The notes beneath the pieces are model-generated. The model ran no database searches and had not been told where the DNA came from. It saw nothing but the letters and a program-made list of their open reading frames with translations. Below, one piece after another: positions 12,620 through 20,747 of a stretch of DNA of 64,000 nt. Source of the DNA: Bradyrhizobium sp. 195 (lineage in GTDB: Bacteria > Pseudomonadota > Alphaproteobacteria > Rhizobiales > Xanthobacteraceae); NCBI RefSeq assembly GCF_023101665.1, contig NZ_CP082161.1, positions 6,448,001 to 6,512,000 of the forward strand. Direction: 5' to 3'. A program made the translations under genes and the position numbers. How positions within the stretch are numbered: the stretch's first letter is position 1; every line of letters begins with the position of its first letter.

Positions 12620-13384
12620 TCACCGCTCCACCAGCGGCAAGGCCGCTCTCCCCTCCAAAATCTCCCTCGTCTCATTTTTAGGCACGCGTGACTCGTCATT
12701 GAGCATGAGGCCCGGCAGCAATCGCGTCGGGGCCCGGCCGCCTTTGACTGCACGCACCAGCACGCGGATCGCGGGCCGCCCCGCCTCGCCGTGAACCGGC
12801 AGGATCGAAAGGCTGCCGAAGCCGCGCGACAGCGCCGCCAGGACATCGGCGATGCCATCTGCGCGCCAGATCAATGTCAGCACACCATTCGATCGGAGGA
12901 TGCGCCGCGCTGCATGCACCCACGCATGCAGGGTCTCCTCCGTCGCCACATGCGCGGTGTGACGCGCCTGATCCGGCGAGCCGCGATGCCGGCCCGGATC
13001 GTTGAACGGCGGATTCATCAGCACCACGTCGACGCTGTCGGGCGACAGCCCGTTCGCCGCGAAGACCTGCGCGTCGGCTGTGACGTCGAGCACGATCGTC
13101 TCGGCGGCAATCGCATTCGCCGCCGCATTGTCGCGCGCGAGTTCGGCCAGCTCCGGATCGATCTCGACCAGGCTGAGCCTGACACCGGGAATGCGCCGGG
13201 CCAGCGCCAGCCCGGCCGTGCCGATACCGGCGCCGAAATCAACCACGCGGTCCTCTGCCCGGGCCTCGGTCGCCGCCGCAAGCAGGATGGCATCATGCCC
13301 GGCGCGATGACCGGACCGCTTCTGCCTCAGCCGCAACTGCCCCCCGAGAAAGGCGTCCTCGGTAATATTTGCGGCCTCACTCAT
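12620..13384 (-). CDS. tRNA1(Val) adenine-N6 methyltransferase-like (TrmN6/YfiC type)
   Basis: SAM-dependent N6-adenine methyltransferase fold. From ATG 13384 the product is 254 residues. DAFLGGQLRLRQKRSGHRAG and GHDAILLAA match the TrmN6 N-terminus; VVDFGAGIGTAGLALARR is the SAM-binding motif I and VVLMNPPFNDP the catalytic NPPF motif. Likely substrate is A37 of tRNA-Val, by family. The start overlaps the end of the upstream DUF2007 gene by 8 bp, so the two are probably coupled. Confidence 0.85.
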   Translation of the reverse strand: MSEAANITEDAFLGGQLRLRQKRSGHRAGHDAILLAAATEARAEDRVVDFGAGIGTAGLALARRIPGVRLSLVEIDPELAELARDNAAANAIAAETIVLDVTADAQVFAANGLSPDSVDVVLMNPPFNDPGRHRGSPDQARHTAHVATEETLHAWVHAARRILRSNGVLTLIWRADGIADVLAALSRGFGSLSILPVHGEAGRPAIRVLVRAVKGGRAPTRLLPGLMLNDESRVPKNETREILEGRAALPLVER

Positions 13385-13604
13385 TGCCGCGCAGTTCGTG
13401 GCTGAGGCCGGCCTCAGTGAGAAGGTCCCTGGCCTCCTGGGCGTCGTCCTCATGAACCAGGATCCGCCGCGGCAAAATGCCGAGCGAGCCCTCGATGATG
13501 CTCATGTTCTGGTCCAGCACCAGATGATGGATGTTGGCGCCGTCGAGCAGCGCGCCGATCGCCGACACCAGCACCATATCGTTGGTCCGAACCAATTCAC
13601 GCAA
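13377..13604 (-). CDS. DUF2007 domain protein (putative signal-transducing protein)
   Basis: 75 residues: MRELVRTNDMVLVSAIGALL, DGANIHHLVLDQNMS, PRRILVHEDDAQEARDLL. The alternating beta/alpha pattern and the ExxAxxLLxxAG end fit DUF2007, a small alpha/beta domain of unknown function. The start codon is TTG at 13604; AGGAGA lies about 9 bases before it and no ATG gives the conserved N-terminus. It overlaps the following methyltransferase gene by 8 bp. Confidence 0.8.
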   Translation of the reverse strand: MRELVRTNDMVLVSAIGALLDGANIHHLVLDQNMSIIEGSLGILPRRILVHEDDAQEARDLLTEAGLSHELRGNE

Positions 13605-13738
13605 AACGAGAGGTCTCCTGCCTGAAAGAGGCTAAAGCGGCAAATGTCAATGGTTCCGCAGGCCTTGCCGCATCCGCTGCCAGTTTCTATTGTCTTTCCG
13701 TCAGAATAGCCCTTCCGGGGCAAATATTGGAGACCGGC

Positions 13739-14746
13739 GTGGCAGTCATCGTACCTTTCGAAACTCCCGGCGCGTCGATCGAAGAGCTGGTTGCCCTTGT
13801 CGCTCCTGATATGGAGCGCGTCAACGCCACGATCCTGTCGCGGACCGGTTCGGACGTGACCATGATCCCGGAAGTGGCCAACCATTTAATCTCCTCCGGC
13901 GGCAAGCGCCTGCGGCCGATGCTGACGCTCGCCATGGCCAACCTCGCCGGCTACACTGGCGACGGCCACATCAAGCTCGCAGCAAGCGTCGAGTTCATGC
14001 ACACGGCCACCCTGCTCCATGACGACGTCGTTGACGAGAGCGAGATGCGCCGCGGCAAGCTGTCGGCGCGCATGCTCTGGGGCAACGAGGCAAGCGTCTT
14101 GGTCGGCGACTTCCTGCTCGGCCAGGCTTTCCGCATGATGGTCGAGGTTGGCTCGCTGCGCGCGCTCGACATCCTCTCCGCGGCCGCCGCCACCATCGCC
14201 GAAGGCGAGGTGATGCAGCTCGCCGCCGCCAAGAACACCGCGACCACCGAGGATGAATACCTCGCCGTGATCCGCGGCAAGACCGCCGAGCTGTTCGCCG
14301 CCGCCTGCGAGGTCGGCCCCGTCATCGCCAATCGCCCGAAGGCGGAGCAGACCGCCTGCCGCTCGGTCGGCATGAATCTCGGCATCGCCTTCCAACTCGT
14401 CGACGACGTTCTCGACTATGGCGGCAAGAGCGCAAAACTCGGCAAGAACACCGGCGACGATTTCCGCGAGGGCAAGATCACGCTGCCGGTCGTGCTCGCC
14501 TTCCGCCGCGGCAACGACACCGAGCGCGCGTTCTGGATCCGCGCGCTGGAGCGTGGCGAGATCGGCGATTCAGACCTCGACCATGCCATCGGGCTGATGA
14601 ACAAGCACCGCGCGCTCGAGGACACGCTGAGCCGCGCCCAGCACTACGGCGCCATGGCGGTGGACGCGCTGGCGCTGTTCCCCTCCTCGCCGATGAAGAG
14701 CGCGCTGGAGCAGGTGGTGGCGTTCTGCCTGGCGCGGTCGCACTGA
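13739..14746 (+). CDS. long-chain polyprenyl diphosphate synthase (octa/decaprenyl type)
   Basis: Trans-isoprenyl diphosphate synthase that probably makes the ubiquinone side chain. About 335 residues. GGKRLRPML is the first conserved region, LLHDDVVDES the first Asp-rich motif (DDxxD) and FQLVDDVLDYGG the second. The residues just before the first Asp motif are small (HTATLL), as expected for long-chain producers. Start GTG 13739 is chosen because GGAG is 8 bp upstream; a TTG at 13727 is in frame but has no better site. Confidence 0.93.
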   Translation: MAVIVPFETPGASIEELVALVAPDMERVNATILSRTGSDVTMIPEVANHLISSGGKRLRPMLTLAMANLAGYTGDGHIKLAASVEFMHTATLLHDDVVDESEMRRGKLSARMLWGNEASVLVGDFLLGQAFRMMVEVGSLRALDILSAAAATIAEGEVMQLAAAKNTATTEDEYLAVIRGKTAELFAAACEVGPVIANRPKAEQTACRSVGMNLGIAFQLVDDVLDYGGKSAKLGKNTGDDFREGKITLPVVLAFRRGNDTERAFWIRALERGEIGDSDLDHAIGLMNKHRALEDTLSRAQHYGAMAVDALALFPSSPMKSALEQVVAFCLARSH

Positions 14747-14756
14747 GCGCTTCGAT

Positions 14757-14774
14757 CTGACGCTCGCGCGTCAG
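14757..14774. other. hairpin after the polyprenyl synthase gene
   Basis: ctgacgc-tcgc-gcgtcag forms a perfect 7-bp stem 10 bp after the stop. There is no T-run, so a terminator role is uncertain. Confidence 0.35.
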
Positions 14775-14866
14775 GGTGGTGGCGATAGGCAGGAGCGCGC
14801 TGCTCTCCGCCGCGTGGACTCAACGAGAGGCCTTGCAATCGCGGTCCGCTGCGCTACCAAAACAGG

Positions 14867-15493
14867 ATGATCGAAACGAATTTCTGGCTGTTCCTGGCCG
14901 CAGCCTGTCTCATTGCCGCAATTCCCGGCCCCGGGATCTTCTACGTCGCGGCACGGACCTTGTCCGAGGGACGCGCCAGCGGTTTCGCCTCGACCGCGGG
15001 CACCGCGCTGGGCGGGCTGGTTCATGTGGTCGCCGGCAGCGCGGGCATCTCCGCGATCATCCTTGCCAGCGCCGAGCTGTTTGCCGCGGTGAAGTTCGTC
15101 GGCACGCTTTATCTGGTCTGGCTCGGCATCAAGACGTTTCGCAGCGCCGGCCTGTCGCTCGAGAACGAAGCCGTCGGCGACAAGCGCGCCTTCCGCGGCG
15201 GCGTGCTGGTCGAGGCGTTGAACCCGAAGACCGCCGCGTTCTTCCTCGCCTTCATTCCGCAATTCCTCGATCCCACGGGATCGAGCCCGACGCTGCAATT
15301 CATCATGTTAGGTGCGATCTCGGTGGCGTTGAACACGCTCGCCGATATCGTCGTGGTGCTGATGGCCTCCGCAACACGCACACAGCTCGTTGGAAGGCCG
15401 CATCTTATGCGGCGCCTGACCCAGGGCTCCGGCGTCTTCATTGCAGGTCTCGGCCTGTCGCTGGCCTTGGCGCGGCGGCCGGCAAATGGCTAG
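14867..15493 (+). CDS. LysE/RhtB family amino-acid exporter
   Basis: 208 residues, about six membrane helices. FWLFLAAACLIAAIPGPGIF with the conserved PGP, ARTLSEGRASGFASTAGTAL, and EALNPKTAAFFLAFIPQFLD are standard LysE-family motifs. Exports amino acids or derivatives; the substrate cannot be told. The downstream hydrolase start overlaps its stop by 8 bp, so the two are coupled. Confidence 0.9.
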   Translation: MIETNFWLFLAAACLIAAIPGPGIFYVAARTLSEGRASGFASTAGTALGGLVHVVAGSAGISAIILASAELFAAVKFVGTLYLVWLGIKTFRSAGLSLENEAVGDKRAFRGGVLVEALNPKTAAFFLAFIPQFLDPTGSSPTLQFIMLGAISVALNTLADIVVVLMASATRTQLVGRPHLMRRLTQGSGVFIAGLGLSLALARRPANG

Positions 15494-16364
15494 CCCCCCG
15501 CAGGATCGCTTCTATGAATCGCATGGCCTGCGGCTGCATTACGCCGATTGGGGCAATGAGAGCGCTCCGCCTCTCATCCTGGTCCATGGCGGCCGCGATC
15601 ACTGCCGGAGCTGGGACGTCATCGCCCGGTCGTTGCAGCCGCATTTTCACATCATCGCGCCCGACCTGCGCGGCCACGGCGATTCCGAATGGACCAAGGG
15701 CGGCAGCTACGCGCTGACCGAATATGTCCACGATCTCGCCCAGCTCATTCGCACCATCGCAGCGCCGCAGGTGACTCTCATCGGCCATTCGATGGGCGGC
15801 ATGGTGAGCCTGATCTTTTCGGGGTCATTCCCTGAAAAGGTCTCGAAGCTGGTCGTGCTCGACGGCGTGACCATGTTGCCGGATACGCCGAAGGCCCCGG
15901 CGCACGAGCGCATCAGCAAATGGGTCGGCCAGCTCGACAAGCTGCATGACCGCACACCGCGCCGCTATGCAACCCTCGAGGATGCAGCGGCGCAGATGGT
16001 GCTTCACAACAGACGCCTGTCCCGCGACCTCGCGCTGCATCTCGCCACGCACGGCGCCCGGCAGAACGAGGACGGCAGTTATAGCTGGAAGTTCGATCCC
16101 TATCAGCGCGCCTCGGCGCCGCACCGGCTCTGGCCTGACGATCACGTCGCGCTGTGGGCGCGCATTACCTGCCCGACGCTGCTGTTGAACGCCGGCGAAA
16201 GCTTTCTCGCCGGTGCCAGATCAGCGGGCCTGGAGCGGTATTTCACGAACGCGCGCGTCGAGACCATCTCAGGCGCCGGACACTGGCTGCAGCACGACAA
16301 GCCGCAGGAGGTGCTAGGCGAGATCCGGCAGTTTCTCGGGCTCAACGCGGACGGCGCGGGTTAG
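15486..16364 (+). CDS. alpha/beta hydrolase
   Basis: About 292 residues. ILVHGGRDHCRSWD provides the oxyanion HGG, PDLRGHGDSEW the conserved turn, GHSMGGMVSL the nucleophile elbow (Ser), and GAGHWLQHDKP the catalytic His. Substrate unknown. The ATG lies inside the end of the LysE gene (ATGGCTAG), so translation is coupled to the exporter. The gene ends 13 bp before the left edge of the IS110 element. Confidence 0.88.
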   Translation: MASPPQDRFYESHGLRLHYADWGNESAPPLILVHGGRDHCRSWDVIARSLQPHFHIIAPDLRGHGDSEWTKGGSYALTEYVHDLAQLIRTIAAPQVTLIGHSMGGMVSLIFSGSFPEKVSKLVVLDGVTMLPDTPKAPAHERISKWVGQLDKLHDRTPRRYATLEDAAAQMVLHNRRLSRDLALHLATHGARQNEDGSYSWKFDPYQRASAPHRLWPDDHVALWARITCPTLLLNAGESFLAGARSAGLERYFTNARVETISGAGHWLQHDKPQEVLGEIRQFLGLNADGAG

Positions 16365-16391
16365 CACAACAGCCGTAGCAACCATTAAAGG

Positions 16392-17339
16392 CTAGGCGAC
16401 TTTTTCGGTCCAGGGCGTGCCGCGTTGTACGACAGTATTGGCGTAGATCAGGAGTTTCCTGGCGCAGGCGATTAGTGCTGCGTTGTGGACTTTGCCCCTT
16501 GCCATGAGGCGTGCATAGAGCGCGATCAAGGCCTTGTTCCAGCGGAAGGCAGCTGGAAGGGCCGCGGCGAACAGGGAGCGCCGTAGGCGGCTGCGGCCTC
16601 CGGCGATCTTGCGCTGTCCTCTGTGCTGTCCGCTGTCGGAATCGAAGGGAGCCAGCCCGGCCAGGGCTGCGGCTTGCTCCCGGCTGACGCGTCCGAGTTC
16701 GGGCATGCGGATGACGATCGCCAGCGCCGTCCGCTCGCCGATGCCGGGAATGCTCAGCACCAGCTTGAGCCGCATGGCTAGGGCGTCGTGGGCACGAAGG
16801 CGCTTGGCAATGTCACGAATCTGCGCGGCCTTGCGTGCCTTCAACCGGGCGATGTCGCTGTTGACGATGCGTCGCAACGCAGGCTCGTCGATGTGCTCGA
16901 GACGCGTCTTGAAGCGCCGGATATCTTCCTCGATCTGCTCAAGGAAGGTCAGATAGTCGGCCAATTCCGTCAATCGCGGATCCGGCGCGATCTCAGGGGG
17001 ATCGAGCGCCGCAGCACAGGCGGCGATCAATACGGCGTCGAGCGCATCGTTCTTGGCCCGGCGCAAATGGACCTTGGCGAAGGCCTTGACCTGAAGCGGC
17101 TGCAGCAACAGCACGGTAAAACCGGCCGATCGCAAATGCTCCACCACGCCACGTTCATAGCCGCCAGTGGCCTCGATCCCGATCCGCGTGACGCCGGCCT
17201 TGGCCAGGTTTGCTGCCAGAGCGCGCCAACCCGGTAAAGCATTGGCGACCTGCCAGCGTTCGGTTCGACCATGAACCGCGATGTCCAGTTTAGCCTTGGA
17301 CGTATCGATCCCGGCCGTCGTTATGTTAGTCTGTGTCAT
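16392..17339 (-). CDS. IS110 family transposase (RNA-guided DEDD recombinase)
   Basis: 315 residues from ATG 17339. The N-terminal RuvC-like domain has the DEDD residues: TAGIDTSKAKLDIAV, RIGIEATGGYERG, and HLRRAKNDALDAVLIA. A coiled-coil-like charged helix (residues ~125-200) follows. The C-terminal transposase_20 domain contains LSIPGIGERTALAIV and LAGLAPFDSDSGQHRGQRKI, where the conserved Ser acts as nucleophile in characterised members. The frame is intact and the length normal, so it is probably active. It uses the bridge RNA encoded just upstream on the same strand. Confidence 0.95.
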   Translation of the reverse strand: MTQTNITTAGIDTSKAKLDIAVHGRTERWQVANALPGWRALAANLAKAGVTRIGIEATGGYERGVVEHLRSAGFTVLLLQPLQVKAFAKVHLRRAKNDALDAVLIAACAAALDPPEIAPDPRLTELADYLTFLEQIEEDIRRFKTRLEHIDEPALRRIVNSDIARLKARKAAQIRDIAKRLRAHDALAMRLKLVLSIPGIGERTALAIVIRMPELGRVSREQAAALAGLAPFDSDSGQHRGQRKIAGGRSRLRRSLFAAALPAAFRWNKALIALYARLMARGKVHNAALIACARKLLIYANTVVQRGTPWTEKVA

Positions 17340-17349
17340 CTTCGTCGAC

Positions 17350-17505
17350 CCTGCCTTGTGAAGCGAACCAAGTTGTTCCGGCAACCATCCGGGTCCGATG
17401 AAGGTGCTGACGCGATCACGCTACGGGGCAGCCACAAACTGCTCTGGGTGGGCTCGATCCGATCGCCAGCGGCCTGTCGCGGGGTGCAAACCGCGGCAGG
17501 CCATT
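17350..17505 (-). ncRNA. candidate IS110 bridge RNA (ends approximate)
   Basis: Read on the minus strand, the order is a strong hairpin (17502-17471, ggcctgccgcgg / ccgcgacaggcc), then a target loop, then a donor loop, then the transposase start. In the target loop, GCCCACCC (17453-17446) is identical to the left target half plus core C, and CCGTAG (17426-17421) is complementary to CTACGG of the right half. In the donor loop, ATGGTTGC (17388-17381) is identical to the element's 3' end at 16385-16378, and ACAAG (17359-17355) is complementary to CTTGT at its 5' end. This is the guide layout of IS621-type bridge RNAs. Exact 5' and 3' ends are not known. Confidence 0.8.
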
Positions 17506-17546
17506 CCTCATGGAACGGGTCGAGAATAAACGATCGCGCTATTACA

Positions 17547-17663
17547 AGGGTGGGCAAAGGCGCGACAGCGCCGTGCCCACGTTCTTGGAAGTGGTGGGCA
17601 CGCTTCCGCCTTCGCTCTTCGAGCTACGGCGGACAAGTCGCTTTGCCCACCCTACGGCGGTGT
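17547..17663. repeat. dispersed palindromic repeat, GTAGGGTGGGCAAAG type, interrupted by the IS
   Basis: Right arm ctttgcccaccctacggc is intact at 17641-17658. The left arm is cut: its first bases gccgtag are at 16372-16378, 1.17 kb away, beyond the IS. Inner cgtgcccac / gtgggcacg stem is present. The intact right arm still contains a perfect copy of the IS target. Confidence 0.85.
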
Positions 17664-17677
17664 CTTTGACGAAGCAG

Positions 17678-18571
17678 CTAGCTCAACGTCCCCGCATGCA
17701 CCCACCAGCCGGAATGGTCGCGCCGGATCTTCTCGGCGGCGGCATGGGCATCGGCGGCTGAGCCATAAATCGCAAAGCACGTCGCGCCCGAGCCGGACAT
17801 GCGGGCAAGCTTGACGCCGGCGGAAGAGCGCAAGGCTTCCAGCACCTCGCCGATGACAGCTTCGATGCGCAGCGCAGGCGCTTCGAGATCGTTGGCGACG
17901 GTTTCGAGAACGTCGACCCAATCGGTGATGGAGGCGCCCTCCTCCGGCCAAGCCGGGGCGCGGATGACGTCGGTCACGCCAACCAGCAGTTCGCCGTTGC
18001 GCAGGCCCAGCGCCTGGAACACGTCCTTGGTGGCTACAGGCACGCGCGGATTGACCATCACGCAAGGCATGCTCGGCAGTGCGAGCGGCAGCAGCTGCTC
18101 GCCGACGCCGGTCATGTCGCAGGCGCGCGAGAAAAGGCACACCGGCACATCGGCGCCGGTCGCGAGCGCGACCTTCTGGAGCCTGGGATCATCGAGCGAC
18201 AAATTGTTGAGACGCGCCAAGAGCCGCAGCGCAGCCGCGGCGTCGGCAGAGCCGCCACCAATGCCGGCCGCAACCGGCAGCACCTTGTCGAGCGCGAACG
18301 CGCCCAGCTTCAGGCCGGGCACGGCCTCGGCCAACAGCTTGGCGGCCTTGAACACGAGATTGTCGGACATCTCGCCGCAGGCCTCCGCCAGCGGCCCGGT
18401 GGTGGTGAGCTTCAGCTCGCCGCCCGGCTCCAGCGTGAGTCGGTCGGCGCAATCGGCAAACGCAACCACGCTTTCGAGATCATGATAGCCATCGGCACGA
18501 CGGCCCACGACGCGAAGGCTGAGATTGACCTTCGCCCGTCCTTCTTCAATCAACGCCGGCATCGGCGACAC
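17678..18571 (-). CDS. ispE: 4-diphosphocytidyl-2-C-methyl-D-erythritol kinase
   Basis: IspE phosphorylates CDP-methylerythritol with ATP in the MEP pathway of isoprenoid synthesis. 297 residues, GHMP kinase fold: EEGRAKVNLSLRVVGRRADG at the N-terminus, PVAAGIGGGSADAAAALR as the ATP-binding glycine loop, and LARMSGSGATCFAIY as motif 3. The longest start is GTG 18571; ATG 18562 (MPALIEEG) is equally plausible. It lies downstream of the TPR gene on the same strand, separated by a hairpin repeat. Confidence 0.95.
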   Translation of the reverse strand: MSPMPALIEEGRAKVNLSLRVVGRRADGYHDLESVVAFADCADRLTLEPGGELKLTTTGPLAEACGEMSDNLVFKAAKLLAEAVPGLKLGAFALDKVLPVAAGIGGGSADAAAALRLLARLNNLSLDDPRLQKVALATGADVPVCLFSRACDMTGVGEQLLPLALPSMPCVMVNPRVPVATKDVFQALGLRNGELLVGVTDVIRAPAWPEEGASITDWVDVLETVANDLEAPALRIEAVIGEVLEALRSSAGVKLARMSGSGATCFAIYGSAADAHAAAEKIRRDHSGWWVHAGTLS

Positions 18572-18595
18572 GCCCCCAACTTCACCTGTTTGTCG

Positions 18596-18641
18596 CGCAT
18601 GATCTGATCGGAAAACCGCTACACCTTTTCCGGATCATGCG
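18596..18641. repeat. hairpin repeat cgcatgatc...gatcatgcg
   Basis: Arms cgcatgatc and gatcatgcg flank an inner pair cggaaaa / ttttccg. I recall this motif as a common intergenic hairpin in Rhizobiales. It sits between two same-strand genes (TPR protein and ispE) and could attenuate transcription or stabilise mRNA. Confidence 0.65.
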
Positions 18642-18646
18642 ACGGC

Positions 18647-20443
18647 CTAGCCGCCCTTGCCGTCGTCCTTCTTCTTTTCCGCCTGCGCGGCCGAAGAGTT
18701 CGAATTGTCGTCGGTCAGCCCGTTCGCAATCTTGGCCTCGATCTTCGGCAGCTCTTCCGGCTCGGGCTTGAGATCGCGGGCGTGCGACCACTGGAATTTG
18801 GCTTCCAGCGTGCGGCCGACGCGCCAATAGGCATCGCCAAGATGATCGTTGATGGTGGGATCCTCGGGCTTGAGGTCGATCGCGCGCTCGAGATTCTTCA
18901 CCGCTTCCTCGTAATTGCCGATGCGGTAATAGGCCCAGCCGAGGGAGTCGACGATGTAGCCGTCGTCGGGACGCTGCTCGACGGCACGCTTGATCATCTT
19001 CATGCCTTCGTCGAGGTTCACGCCCTGGTCGATCCAGGAATAGCCGAGATAGTTGAGGACGTGCGGCTGGTCGGGCTGCAGCTCGAGCGCCTTCTTCATG
19101 TCGGCCTCGGCCTTGGCCCACTGCTTGGAACGCTCCTGGCAGATGCCACGATAATAGTACCAGACGCTGTTGGCCTTGTCGTTGCCGGCCGGCAGCACGT
19201 CGACGCCTTGCGAATAGGTCGCGCCGCAGTCGCCGAACCTCTTGCGGCCGCGCTCGATGTTGCCGAGCGCCATGATGGCTTCGAGATCCTTGGCATCCTC
19301 CGTGGTGACACCCTTGAGGATCTTGATCGCCTCGTCGGTGCGGTCGGCGGAATCCAGATCAATGGCCAGCTGGATCTGCGCGTTGCGCTTGAGCGGCGAG
19401 CTCGACGGCACACGCTCATACACCTTGATCGCCATCTGCGGCCGCTTCACCGATTCGTAGAGATCGGCGAGCGAAAGCAGCGCCAGCGGATGCGTCGGCT
19501 GGAGGTAGAGCGAGAGCTGGAGATAGACCAGCGCCAGATCCTCGCCGCCGCGGCGGGTCAGCGTGGCGCCGATGCCGTAGAGCGCTTCGGCGGCGCCGGC
19601 CTGGGCGGAATCGACCAGCGAAGGCATTTTCTTGCCGGCTTTGGTCTCGCGCAGGCCTTCCTGGATCAGCGGATGACGCGCGAGCTTCTTGTCGAAGGCC
19701 TGATAGACAGTGGTTGCGGCGGCGGAATCCTTGTTGCGCGACAGCCAGCGCGCATAGGCCTCGGTGACGCGCAGCATGGAATCGTCGAGCTTGTAGGCGC
19801 GCTCGAAGCGGGTGCCGGCGTCCTTCTCCTTGCCGGAGAGCTCGAGGATCATGCCGGCGTGAAGGTCCTTGAACAGCGGATACCATTCGGGACCTGCCAG
19901 CTTGTCGATGGTGGCGACACCGCCCTTGGCATCGCCGGCACCATAGGCGGCCCAGCCCGACAGCAGCGTGGCGACGAGATCGGTGATCGGGCCGCGGATC
20001 GACTGGCTGATATTGGTCTGCGCGGCCGCGTACTTCTTCACCTTGAGATCATGCACGCCGACGACGAGACGCGCGACGCGGTTGGTCTTGTCGATGGTGA
20101 GAACGCGCTCGGCGAGCTTGACCGCCTCCTCGATGTCGCCGTCGGCGACCGACGAGATAAAGGCGCGGTCGAGCAGCTCGTTGTTCTTGGGATCGGTGCG
20201 CAGGGCCGAGCGGTAGAACGCGGCGGCAGAGGCCGCGTCGCGCTCGACGCTGGCATGCCGGGCGGCGAGATAGCTGCCGGCACCGGTGAGCGACTTCAGA
20301 TCATTTCGGGTTGGAAACTGCGCCGCCGTGTTCTCCGGGTGATCCGGCGTCTGCGCCAGGACGCTGCCCGGGACGGTCGCGATCGCTGTGCCCATGAGGG
20401 CGATGGCGGCAACAGTCCAGCGGTTGAAACGATTTGAAAACAT
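18647..20443 (-). CDS. exported tetratricopeptide-repeat protein
   Basis: 598 residues from ATG 20443. Signal peptide: RFNRWTVAAIALMGTAIATV then VLA-QTPD cleavage near residue 30. The rest is helical TPR repeats, clearest at the C-terminal side: HVLNYLGYSWIDQGVNLDEG, YIVDSLGWAYYRIGNYEEAV and PTINDHLGDAYWRVGR. It is probably periplasmic or outer-membrane associated and acts as a scaffold; partners unknown. The tail ends in a Lys/Asp/Gly run (KKKDDGKGG). Confidence 0.85.
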   Translation of the reverse strand: MFSNRFNRWTVAAIALMGTAIATVPGSVLAQTPDHPENTAAQFPTRNDLKSLTGAGSYLAARHASVERDAASAAAFYRSALRTDPKNNELLDRAFISSVADGDIEEAVKLAERVLTIDKTNRVARLVVGVHDLKVKKYAAAQTNISQSIRGPITDLVATLLSGWAAYGAGDAKGGVATIDKLAGPEWYPLFKDLHAGMILELSGKEKDAGTRFERAYKLDDSMLRVTEAYARWLSRNKDSAAATTVYQAFDKKLARHPLIQEGLRETKAGKKMPSLVDSAQAGAAEALYGIGATLTRRGGEDLALVYLQLSLYLQPTHPLALLSLADLYESVKRPQMAIKVYERVPSSSPLKRNAQIQLAIDLDSADRTDEAIKILKGVTTEDAKDLEAIMALGNIERGRKRFGDCGATYSQGVDVLPAGNDKANSVWYYYRGICQERSKQWAKAEADMKKALELQPDQPHVLNYLGYSWIDQGVNLDEGMKMIKRAVEQRPDDGYIVDSLGWAYYRIGNYEEAVKNLERAIDLKPEDPTINDHLGDAYWRVGRTLEAKFQWSHARDLKPEPEELPKIEAKIANGLTDDNSNSSAAQAEKKKDDGKGG

Positions 20444-20663
20444 CAGGGCTCGCCTTGAGTTGGTAGTGCCTGGGTTTGCAGCAGAGGGCCGTATCGCATG
20501 CGAACGCGGCCGGTGGCATCCGGACCCGGAACCGTCCGGCCACAATGCCGCTTTTGGCGCTTCGCCGCAAGGATTCGGGCCGGACGTTCCCCTCCGCACG
20601 CTCCAAATCGGCCAAGTGACCGGTCGGAGCAGCCCCAAGACGCCGCTACTATGGCCTTATCGT

Positions 20664-20686
20664 GGCCGCGACCGGTGGTCGCGGCC
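20664..20686 (-). terminator. hairpin downstream of ETF-QO gene, possible terminator
   Basis: Perfect 10-bp stem ggccgcgacc / ggtcgcggcc with a 3-nt loop, about 60 bp beyond the stop at 20748. No T-run follows on the minus strand, so the role is tentative. Confidence 0.45.
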
Positions 20687-20747
20687 TCATCCTCACGCGA
20701 ACGTGCGCCGGATCACTTCGCGACCAATCCGCTTGCCCGGCCCGCTC

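Larger units (their letters stand above)
16377..17548 (-). mobile_element. IS110-family element with defined ends, inserted in a palindromic repeat
   Basis: The ends can be placed because the element splits a repeat: gccgt-AG at 16372-16378 on the left and AG-ggtgggcaaagg at 17547-17560 on the right rejoin to gccgtagggtgggcaaagg, the exact arm seen at 11093. The duplicated AG is CT on the transposase strand, the core dinucleotide known from IS621. One unit is 1170 bp, with 13 nt after the transposase stop and about 207 nt before its start. There are no terminal inverted repeats and no target duplication beyond the core, as known for IS110. Confidence 0.9.

Noticed and set aside
12620..13604. 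DUF2007 and TrmN6-like genes as one fused gene
   Set aside because: The frames differ and overlap by only 8 bp with separate start and stop codons; each has a complete domain.
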